Shown here piece after piece: positions 1 to 4,446 of a DNA stretch of 5,015 nt. Each line of letters opens with the position of its first letter. The first letter of the stretch is position 1. The stretch covers positions 1-5,015 of the forward strand of contig CAKSEF010000077.1 in the NCBI GenBank assembly GCA_934446465.1, in the 5' to 3' direction. The notes under the pieces were generated by a model. The model had not been told where the DNA came from. It ran no database searches and worked only from the letters and a program-made list of their open reading frames with translations. The position numbers and the translations under genes are program-made. The stretch comes from an uncultured Oscillospiraceae bacterium. Lineage in GTDB: Bacteria; Bacillota; Clostridia; Oscillospirales; JAAYXM01.

Positions 1-1
1 T

Positions 2-688
2 TACGGTATTCCGTTCCCGTGCAAGACGTTTGGGTTAAATATGATAATGCTCAATACGGCTCAGTTCATGAGAAATGCCGGAATCGATGAAGAAAAATAC
101 GACAGACTCGCAAAAATGGCATTGAATGAGATGATGAACGGCGGTTTTGCAGACGATGAAAAGAAGATCATTTTCGAACACGTCGGATTTGACGGCAAGA
201 GATTGAATCCTCCGTACGGCTTGGATTCTTGCCCCGGACATATATTCGAGGCGGCGTGGTTTGTTCTGTGCGAGTCGGAGATTAAAAATGATGCAGACCT
301 CCGCGCATTCGGGAAAAAGCTTGTGGATTATGCAATGCCGGGGAATTACACTCAAACGACTGTGCTCATTCCGTCGGGCATAGATACCTCAAAACCGCTT
401 GGAGAAAGCATTGATGAGGACGCGCTTGCGTGGGCCCAGCAGGAGGCAATGACGGCATACGGGCTGGCATATTCTATGTTTGGCGAAGAAAAATACAAAA
501 AGCTTTTTGAAAAGACAAAGGAAAAAGCATTCCCCGGGGACGGAATGCTCGATGAGGGAAGATATGTGTATATCGGGGAAAATAACCGTCGTTTTGAACA
601 CGTAAAGGGCCCGTTCCACCTTGAGCGTATGCTGATGGCGCTTGAAATTCTGCGGGAAACCGGAAGCATAAAAGGGTATATGGAATAG
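2..688 (+). CDS. AGE-family (N-acylglucosamine 2-epimerase-like) sugar epimerase/isomerase, C-terminal part
   Basis: The reading frame is open from the window edge: the codons before the ATG at 41 read YGIPFPCKTFGLN, so that ATG is internal and the gene starts upstream of the window. The visible 228 residues match the second half of the AGE-family (alpha/alpha)6 barrel, whose full length is about 390-400. Seen directly are a PGHxxExAW motif (His at visible residue 80), a WAQQEA segment matching the family's W-x-Q-x-E helix, and the C-terminal GPFHxxRML motif (His at 206). In the family the two His are the acid/base pair that interconverts 2-epimers or aldose/ketose forms of N-acylhexosamines or free sugars. 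Which sugar is used cannot be read from this part. No signal peptide can be assessed because the N-terminus is missing. The stop lies just before the YitT-family gene on the same strand, suggesting co-transcription. Family assignment is firm; substrate is unknown. Confidence 0.87.
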   Translation, partial: YGIPFPCKTFGLNMIMLNTAQFMRNAGIDEEKYDRLAKMALNEMMNGGFADDEKKIIFEHVGFDGKRLNPPYGLDSCPGHIFEAAWFVLCESEIKNDADLRAFGKKLVDYAMPGNYTQTTVLIPSGIDTSKPLGESIDEDALAWAQQEAMTAYGLAYSMFGEEKYKKLFEKTKEKAFPGDGMLDEGRYVYIGENNRRFEHVKGPFHLERMLMALEILRETGSIKGYME

Positions 689-713
689 AAAGGAGATGCG
701 CCGTACACAGAGA

Positions 714-1565
714 ATGAAAGAAAAACACAGAATACATGACTGCCTGCTCATAACCCTGGGCTGTTTTATACTTGCGGCGGGCACGAACACGTTCCTCGTT
801 CCGTTTCGCATTTCATCGGGCGGAATCAGTACCATAGGAACTATACTTTTGTATCGGCTTAATATCCCGCTGAGCGTAACAAACATTGTATTAAATACGG
901 CGCTTTTTGCGCTCGGCTTGGTTTTTCTGGGAAGAGCTTCCGTTGCAAGAACTGTAATCGGTGCGGTTCTCTTCTCGGTATTTCTTGAAATAACATCACA
1001 TCTTCCGCAATATACCGAGGATATTTTCATTTCGGTATGTATCGGCGGCGCGCTTGTCGGTATCGGAGTGGGAATGGTTGTAAAAACAGGCGCTTCCACG
1101 GGAGGAAGCGACTTCGCGGCACTTATGCTGAAAAAAGCCTTTCCGCATATTTCAATCGCGAATATAATATTGGTTATCGACTGCGCGGTGATTGCCGTAT
1201 CGGGAATTATTTTCAGCAGTATAACGGTAATGTTTTATTCGATTTTGGCGATGTATATATCGTCAAAGACGACCGATATCGTGATTTCGATAGGCGATTC
1301 CGCAAAATCCGTCTGCGTTGTCTCACCCGAAAACGATGCAATATCAAAAATAATAATGGAAAAATTCGAGCGGGGAACTACGGGCATTTACAGCAGAGGT
1401 ATGTTTTCGGGCAGGGACTCTCTTATGCTGATGTGCATCGTAAGACCGAAAGAGCTTCCGAGCCTTATAAAAGAGATTAAAATAATCGACAGGGACGCCT
1501 TCATAATAATCTCCGAGGTGAGGGAGGTTCTGGGCGAAGGGTTTAAAACAAAAAAAGAGTATTAA
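714..1565 (+). CDS. YitT family membrane protein (DUF161 core plus C-terminal DUF2179)
   Basis: Integral membrane protein of the YitT family, widespread in Firmicutes and without a firmly established biochemical role. Counting from the ATG at 714 (283 residues), hydrophobic segments lie at about 9-30, 53-73, 78-95, 104-124 and 146-167, with a probable sixth at 168-190. The conserved loop GASTGGSD (126-133) is present, and a soluble DUF2179 domain follows at about 195-275 (VCVVSP, then RGTTGIYSRGMFSG). Start choice is uncertain. An in-frame ATG at 696 directly abuts the AAAGGAG at 689-695 with no spacer, while the ATG at 714 lies 18 nt away. The 714 start (MKEKHRIHDCLLITLG) looks more like the family N-terminus, so it is preferred. 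The gene sits 7-25 nt after the epimerase gene and 27 nt before the DppA-type peptidase gene, consistent with one operon. A role in moving a metabolite or ion linked to its neighbours would be inference only. Confidence 0.92.
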   Translation: MKEKHRIHDCLLITLGCFILAAGTNTFLVPFRISSGGISTIGTILLYRLNIPLSVTNIVLNTALFALGLVFLGRASVARTVIGAVLFSVFLEITSHLPQYTEDIFISVCIGGALVGIGVGMVVKTGASTGGSDFAALMLKKAFPHISIANIILVIDCAVIAVSGIIFSSITVMFYSILAMYISSKTTDIVISIGDSAKSVCVVSPENDAISKIIMEKFERGTTGIYSRGMFSGRDSLMLMCIVRPKELPSLIKEIKIIDRDAFIIISEVREVLGEGFKTKKEY

Positions 1566-1592
1566 CAAAAAATACGGAAAGGATGTCTGATT

Positions 1593-2378
1593 ATGAACTT
1601 GTATATTCTTGTGGACCTTGAGGGGATAAGCGGAATTTTTTCTCGCGACCAGATTATGGACGTACCGATTAAAATCCAAGAGGGCAGGGTCATGATGACG
1701 GAGGACATTAACGCGTGCGTGAACGCCGCAAAGGAGGCAGGTGCCGACAAAATATACGTCCGCGACTGCCACGGCTCAAGTGAAACGGTAATATTCGATA
1801 AACTGTCCGAGAATGCCGATTATTATATTTGCGGATATATGGGTGAGGAGCGCTATAAGGGAATGGAGGACTGCGACGCGGTGATTCTTCTGGGCTATCA
1901 TGCAATGGCAGGGACTGCGGGCGCAACTCTTGAACACACCTTCAGTTCCGTGAATATACAAAACTATTGGCTGAACGGGAAAAAAGTCGGAGAAGCGGAA
2001 ATTGATGCCCTGGGAGCGGGAGAGCTCGGGAAACCCGTAATTATGGTGTCGGGGGATGACAAGCTCTGTGAAGAGGTTTGCGAATTTCTTCCGAACACCG
2101 TTGCCTGCGAGGTTAAGCGCGGAATGACTTGGAACGGCGCAATGCTCCTGCCGAAAGAAAAAGCGCATAAAAAGATTGCGGAATGTACGAAAGAGGCGAT
2201 AAAGCGCTTTCGGGATATAGCACCGTACAGCATAAAGAAGCCGTATGTGCTTCGCGTTGAGCTTGTGGAGAGAGGGATTTTGCCGTTTGCGGCGGGAGAT
2301 CCGCGGGTAAAAATAATTGACGGGCGTACATACGAAATAACGGTAAATTCAATAGCGGAACTGTTAGCGCTGAAGTAA
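1593..2378 (+). CDS. dppA: M55 family zinc D-aminopeptidase, DppA type
   Basis: 261-residue protein matching the self-compartmentalizing D-aminopeptidase DppA (peptidase family M55). All key positions of the Bacillus subtilis enzyme can be seen at almost the same numbers: VDLEGISG with Asp8 and Glu10, RDCHG with His60, LGYHAMAG with His103 and VGE with Glu134 as the dinuclear zinc ligands, and LEH with His115 as the catalytic residue. The family forms a cytoplasmic ring-shaped decamer that cleaves N-terminal D-amino acids such as D-Ala-D-Ala, releasing D-alanine from cell-wall-derived peptides. There is no signal peptide, and the length is typical. GGAAAGGA at 1576-1583 stands about 9 nt before the ATG and supports this start. 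It is the last gene of the probable epimerase-YitT-dppA operon and is followed by a terminator hairpin. Unlike the Bacillus dppABCDE operon, no peptide ABC transporter genes are next to it here. The exact substrate in this organism is inferred. Confidence 0.93.
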   Translation: MNLYILVDLEGISGIFSRDQIMDVPIKIQEGRVMMTEDINACVNAAKEAGADKIYVRDCHGSSETVIFDKLSENADYYICGYMGEERYKGMEDCDAVILLGYHAMAGTAGATLEHTFSSVNIQNYWLNGKKVGEAEIDALGAGELGKPVIMVSGDDKLCEEVCEFLPNTVACEVKRGMTWNGAMLLPKEKAHKKIAECTKEAIKRFRDIAPYSIKKPYVLRVELVERGILPFAAGDPRVKIIDGRTYEITVNSIAELLALK

Positions 2379-2386
2379 TCAAAAAA

Positions 2387-2420
2387 ATATGCACCTCAAA
2401 ATGAGGTGCATATAAAATTT
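2387..2420. terminator. Bidirectional intrinsic terminator between convergent genes
   Basis: A perfect 11-bp inverted repeat (ATATGCACCTC at 2387-2397, GAGGTGCATAT at 2403-2413) with a 5-nt loop lies between the stop of the M55 peptidase gene (2378) and the stop of the PHP gene (2423, - strand). On the + strand it is followed by AAAATTTTATTAT. On the - strand it is followed by an unbroken run of T (A-run at 2381-2387), so the termination signal is stronger for the PHP transcript. It probably serves both convergent units. Confidence 0.88.
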
Positions 2421-2422
2421 TA

Positions 2423-3106
2423 TTATACGGTCATCGGGTCAAACGGGCAGATAAGCTTATAATCACCGCTCTTTAAAAGCTCTGCAAGCTCTTGCGATGT
2501 GCCGAGACGCTTCGGCGAAAGTATTCCGCCGCGCGCAACGTGCTTTTCTTCGTGGCAGTCACTGCCCGAGGTCATTATATAACCGCTCCTCTTCCGTGCA
2601 AACCGCGCGACTTCCTCGTTTCTCGCAACGTGGTTCTGGTTTCCGTTGTAAACCTCCATACCGTCGAGAAGGTCAAGCTCCAGAAGCTGCATACGGTCAC
2701 GCATCGGGTGCGCCTGAATGATAAGCATTCCCTTTTCGTCGGCAAGGGAACGCATTTCCTCAAACGTGAGGCGGTGAAGCTCGGGATAATCGTATACAAT
2801 TTCCTCCGTAAGCCCGAAAAGAAGATAGTCGTTATGCCCGTATCGCCCGTTATCAAAGAGTATCTCGGCACCGAGCAATATGTCGAGCCCGCCGGCATCG
2901 CGCGCATTGCGGTAGCCGGAGAGAAACTTATCGGCCTTTTCGCGCCACGAGCCGGTAAGCGAATCGAAATATGACGGCGAATAGTGGTTCGTAAAACAGA
3001 GTCCCGTATATCCAGCGTCAATATAACGTCTGACCGTCTCCCCGGCGGACATCAGCGCGCATCTGCTGACGTCAGATGTGTGTACATGTGTGTCATACTT
3101 GAACAT
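2423..3106 (-). CDS. PHP-domain metal-dependent phosphoesterase
   Basis: 227-residue stand-alone PHP (polymerase and histidinol phosphatase) domain protein. The family's metal site is complete: DTHVHTS (His7, His9), TNH (His41), GAE (Glu81), QAHP (His133), MEVYN (Glu151) and GSDCHE (Asp183, His185). Such proteins fold as a distorted TIM barrel with up to three metal ions and hydrolyse phosphoesters. Relatives include histidinol phosphatase (HisK/HisJ), nucleoside 3',5'-bisphosphate phosphatase and CpsB-type tyrosine phosphatases. The sequence seen here does not decide between them, and no histidine-biosynthesis genes are nearby. The frame is open upstream to a GTG at 3148, but that would overlap the likely -10 box. 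The ATG at 3106 puts the DTHVHTS strand at the very N-terminus as usual and has a GGAAAGAAG purine stretch about 8 nt upstream. The protein is probably cytoplasmic. It lies downstream of the rubredoxin gene on the same strand, but with a promoter-like sequence in between. Confidence 0.92.
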   Translation of the reverse strand: MFKYDTHVHTSDVSRCALMSAGETVRRYIDAGYTGLCFTNHYSPSYFDSLTGSWREKADKFLSGYRNARDAGGLDILLGAEILFDNGRYGHNDYLLFGLTEEIVYDYPELHRLTFEEMRSLADEKGMLIIQAHPMRDRMQLLELDLLDGMEVYNGNQNHVARNEEVARFARKRSGYIMTSGSDCHEEKHVARGGILSPKRLGTSQELAELLKSGDYKLICPFDPMTV

Positions 3107-3138
3107 ATAAAAACTTCTTTCCGAACGGTTTTTATAAC

Positions 3139-3147
3139 ATTGTACCA
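3139..3147 (-). promoter_or_regulatory. Probable extended -10 promoter of the PHP gene
   Basis: Read on the - strand, TGGTACAAT (3147 down to 3139) is an extended -10 element (TGn plus TACAAT, 5 of 6 matches). Its -35 is weak: TTTATT, 17 nt upstream at 3162-3167. Transcription would start near 3132, giving a leader of about 26 nt before the ATG at 3106. This suggests that the PHP gene can be transcribed independently of the rubredoxin gene. Confidence 0.5.
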
Positions 3148-3171
3148 CAAAACGTGCGAAAAATAAAGCTC

Positions 3172-3303
3172 TTACGCATCCTCTTCTTCAAACATATCCT
3201 TGCCGACTCCGCAGAGAGGGCAGGCATAATCTTCGGGAAGCTCTTCAAAGGGTACCTCACCTTCGTAAACATATCCGCAGACAGAGCATACATACTTTTT
3301 CAT
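3172..3303 (-). CDS. Short rubredoxin (43 residues)
   Basis: Small iron-sulfur-type electron carrier reading MKKYVCSVCGYVYEGEV... to ...EEEDA. It has the two CxxCG knuckles of rubredoxin, CSVCGYVYEG (Cys6, Cys9) and CPLCGVGKDMFE (Cys28, Cys31), which hold one Fe atom in a Cys4 site. Typical rubredoxins have 52-54 residues; here the loop between the knuckles is about ten residues shorter, while the ELPEDYACP part that leads into the second knuckle is kept. The start is supported by AAAGGAG on the - strand, 8 nt before the ATG. In anaerobes rubredoxin passes electrons to oxygen- and peroxide-reducing enzymes such as rubrerythrin and flavodiiron proteins; none of these is in this window. It is divergent from a Crp/Fnr-type regulator, sharing a 102-bp control region with two palindromes. 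That suggests, but does not prove, redox-linked control by that regulator. Confidence 0.9.
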   Translation of the reverse strand: MKKYVCSVCGYVYEGEVPFEELPEDYACPLCGVGKDMFEEEDA

Positions 3304-3320
3304 AAAATTAACTCCTTTCA

Positions 3321-3335
3321 GTAAATAGTATTTAC
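3321..3335. promoter_or_regulatory. Perfect 7-1-7 palindrome, candidate operator
   Basis: GTAAATAgTATTTAC is a perfect inverted repeat between the divergent rubredoxin and Crp/Fnr genes. It overlaps the TTTACA -35 box of the predicted regulator promoter and lies just ahead of the rubredoxin ribosome binding site, near its likely transcription start. A bound protein could therefore affect both genes. The 7-1-7 layout is like Fur/PerR boxes, but the bases do not match the PerR consensus well. The region is AT-rich, which raises the chance of an accidental palindrome. Confidence 0.45.
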
Positions 3336-3359
3336 ATTTTTATAATAATATAATATCAT
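3331..3359 (+). promoter_or_regulatory. Sigma-A type promoter of the Crp/Fnr regulator gene
   Basis: TTTACA at 3331-3336 (5 of 6 matches to TTGACA) and TATCAT at 3354-3359 (5 of 6 to TATAAT) are separated by exactly 17 nt. The predicted start site is near 3366, giving a leader of about 40 nt before the ATG at 3406. The spacer is very AT-rich, so other -10 choices (for example TATAAT at 3341-3346) exist but lack a partner -35 box. Confidence 0.6.
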
Positions 3360-3377
3360 AGAAGCAAATATATTAAA

Positions 3378-3391
3378 GTTGCAAATGCAAC
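3378..3391. promoter_or_regulatory. Perfect 6-2-6 palindrome, candidate self-operator
   Basis: GTTGCAaaTGCAAC is a perfect 14-bp inverted repeat in the leader of the Crp/Fnr gene, between the predicted transcription start (about 3366) and the GAGG ribosome binding site (3395-3398). Fourteen bases is the size of FNR- and PrfA-type boxes, which are also two-fold symmetric, but the half-site GTTGC differs from the FNR TTGAT half-site. Its position would suit repression by roadblock or start-site occlusion. Confidence 0.5.
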
Positions 3392-3405
3392 AAAGAGGTA
3401 AAAAT

Positions 3406-4059
3406 ATGAAAATCGAGGAAATTTTTTTGTTTGACGGGACAGGCGCAGAGGAAAGAAGGCAGATGATAAAGTGCTTTGACATAAGAACGCGGAGTTATAT
3501 GGCAGGGGAGACGGTATGCGATTTCGGAAAGGGCACCGACAAGCTGTGTATAATCCTCTCGGGGCGGGTGTCGCTCGTCCGCATTGACGCGGAGGGAAAC
3601 CGCGCCGTGCTGGAAAGCCTCTCGGAAAATGATGTTTTCGGGGATGTAATTGCGTTTTCGGGCGATACGGAGCGCGGAGTTTTTGCGGTGTGTGATGAGA
3701 AATGCGTGATTGCGTTTATGTCGTATGAGCATATAGCAAAGCGCTGTCCGAATGCCTGCCCGCACCATACAACGGCGGTAAAGAATATGTTCCGCGTTGC
3801 CGCGCGTAAGGCGCAGGCACTTTCGGAGCATATAGAAGTGCTGAGCAACAGGTCAATACGCGAAAAGCTTATGTGCCTGTTTTCGATATTGTCCGCAGAT
3901 GCGGGAGAAAGGACATTCACGCTGCCGTACACAAAGAGCTACCTCGCGGAGTATATCTGCGCCGACAGAAGCGCCATGATGCGAGAGCTTAAAAACATGG
4001 AATCCGACGGACTGATTAAAGCAGACGGGAGAAAAATAACCTTAGGCAAAGGAAGTTAA
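3406..4059 (+). CDS. Crp/Fnr-family transcriptional regulator
   Basis: 217-residue protein with the two-domain Crp/Fnr layout. An N-terminal cyclic-nucleotide-binding-like beta barrel spans about 5-115, with LCIILSGRVSLVR and the GD of NDVFGDVIAF. A linking dimer helix follows at about 121-148. The C-terminal winged helix-turn-helix spans about 150-213, with SYLAEYICADRSAMMRELKNM as the DNA-reading element. It contains nine Cys, among them Cys96, Cys100, Cys114 and Cys118 (CPNACPHH); this motif recurs in clostridial members and could bear on redox or metal sensing, though no ligand can be assigned. The frame extends upstream to a TTG at 3379, inside the palindrome. The ATG at 3406, with GAGG 7 nt upstream, is the better start. 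The gene is divergent from the rubredoxin, and its leader palindrome suggests autoregulation. It is not a close match to the cAMP-binding Crp pocket that I can recognise. Confidence 0.92.
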   Translation: MKIEEIFLFDGTGAEERRQMIKCFDIRTRSYMAGETVCDFGKGTDKLCIILSGRVSLVRIDAEGNRAVLESLSENDVFGDVIAFSGDTERGVFAVCDEKCVIAFMSYEHIAKRCPNACPHHTTAVKNMFRVAARKAQALSEHIEVLSNRSIREKLMCLFSILSADAGERTFTLPYTKSYLAEYICADRSAMMRELKNMESDGLIKADGRKITLGKGS

Positions 4060-4092
4060 AGTCCGTGCGCTAAAAAGCAAGTTTTCCGCAAT

Positions 4093-4123
4093 AAAGCGTT
4101 AAAATGCCGCGCTTTCGGATTTT
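4093..4123 (+). terminator. Weak candidate terminator after the Crp/Fnr gene
   Basis: AAAGCG (4093-4098) and CGCTTT (4110-4115) can pair around an 11-nt loop, followed after a few bases by TTTT at 4120-4123. The stem is short and the T-run is displaced, so this is a poor intrinsic terminator. The rest of 4060-4136 shows no gene. Confidence 0.25.
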
Positions 4124-4136
4124 CTTACAAAAAATC

Positions 4137-4165
4137 TTGAAAAAGGGTACAAAGCGTGTTATAAT
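4137..4165 (+). promoter_or_regulatory. Sigma-A promoter of the T-box/pheS unit
   Basis: TTGAAA at 4137-4142 (5 of 6 matches) and a perfect TATAAT at 4160-4165 are separated by 17 nt. The expected transcription start is near 4172, some 15 nt before the first T-box helix. Confidence 0.85.
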
Positions 4166-4196
4166 AGCTTTAAATTTAATATAATTGGGCTGTGAA

Positions 4197-4219
4197 CGAG
4201 TGCCGTCAAGACGGCGAGT
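4197..4219 (+). repeat. CGAGT direct repeat flanking a perfect mini-hairpin inside the T-box
   Basis: CGAGT occurs at 4197-4201 and 4215-4219. Between and overlapping them lies the perfect inverted repeat GCCGTC (4202-4207) and GACGGC (4210-4215). Removing 18 nt (4197-4214) would leave GUGAACGAGUA, which resembles the usual uninterrupted 5' strand of T-box Stem I. This suggests insertion or slippage; the origin is inference. Confidence 0.6.
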
Positions 4220-4393
4220 AAGAAGCGCGGTTTTCCTTCCAGAGAGCGGTTGGCACTGTGAAACCGCAGGTGCGTGCTTTTGAAATTCGGCTCGGGAGCC
4301 TTTCCGTGAAAGCGGAATGAGGGCGTCGCATTAAGGCGCAAAGAGCGGTGCGGGCAAGGTTTGTCCGCGCAAGTTGAGTGGTACCGCGGTTTT

Positions 4394-4426
4394 CTCCGCC
4401 TCATCGAAAGATGAGGCGGAGTTTTT
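4394..4426 (+). terminator. T-box regulated intrinsic terminator
   Basis: A perfect 12-bp stem (CTCCGCCTCATC at 4394-4405, GATGAGGCGGAG at 4410-4421) closed by a GAAA tetraloop is followed by TTTTT (4422-4426). Its 5' arm overlaps the region that pairs in the antiterminator, so its formation depends on tRNA charging. Confidence 0.95.
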
Positions 4427-4446
4427 ATCATAAGGAGGTTTTTTAT

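Larger units (their letters stand above)
4172..4426 (+). promoter_or_regulatory. T-box riboswitch responding to tRNA-Phe
   Basis: Leader RNA that binds uncharged tRNA-Phe and then favours an antiterminator, switching on pheS when phenylalanine is short. Conserved parts in order are a Stem I base GGCT/AGCC (4188-4191 with 4297-4300), a GUGA turn region, the AGTA S-turn strand (4217-4220) and AGAGAG (4241-4246). Then come the GCGGTT/AACCGC distal helix (4246-4251 with 4262-4267), and GAA followed by specifier codon TTC (4286-4288), which encodes Phe. A likely Stem III lies at 4350-4368. The T-box sequence TGGTACCGCGG is at 4379-4389; its UGGU can pair with the ACCA end of a tRNA with discriminator A, as in tRNA-Phe. 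The terminator arm CTCCGC (4394-4399) can instead pair with the T-box GCGG in the antiterminator. Odd: a perfect mini-hairpin lies between two CGAGT copies at 4197-4219, which looks like an insertion into Stem I. Confidence 0.96.

Noticed and set aside
41..688. A complete 215-residue gene starting at the ATG at 41
   Set aside because: The frame is open to the window edge and the upstream codons (YGIPFPCKTFGLN) fit the AGE-family sequence, and no ribosome binding site precedes 41. The gene is truncated by the window rather than starting there.
389..1099. Long - strand open frame opposite the epimerase and YitT genes
   Set aside because: It overlaps two well-supported + strand genes, has no ribosome binding site or recognisable family, and its residue composition looks like an antisense shadow.
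1037..1480. + strand 147-residue frame inside the YitT gene
   Set aside because: It is an out-of-frame reading of the conserved YitT/DUF2179 sequence without its own start signals.
2492..2974. + strand open frame of 160 residues opposite the PHP gene
   Set aside because: It lies fully within the PHP coding region, whose metal motifs are complete on the other strand; no family resemblance was seen.
3340..3354. Possible PerR box (TTATAAT half-site) upstream of rubredoxin
   Set aside because: The first half matches TTATAAT fully but the second half matches at only about 3 of 7 positions, and the stretch is almost pure A/T, so a match is expected by chance.
3373..3932. - strand open frames opposite the Crp/Fnr gene
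   Set aside because: They are shadows of a clear regulator gene and lack start signals.
4289..4300. GGCTCggGAGCC inverted repeat after the T-box specifier as an independent hairpin
   Set aside because: The 2-nt loop makes it unlikely, and both arms are better used in Stem I pairing with GGCT (4188-4191) and CGAG (4197-4200).
4159..4431. - strand 90-residue frame across the T-box leader
   Set aside because: The region is explained by the T-box RNA and its terminator; no ribosome binding site or protein family is seen.
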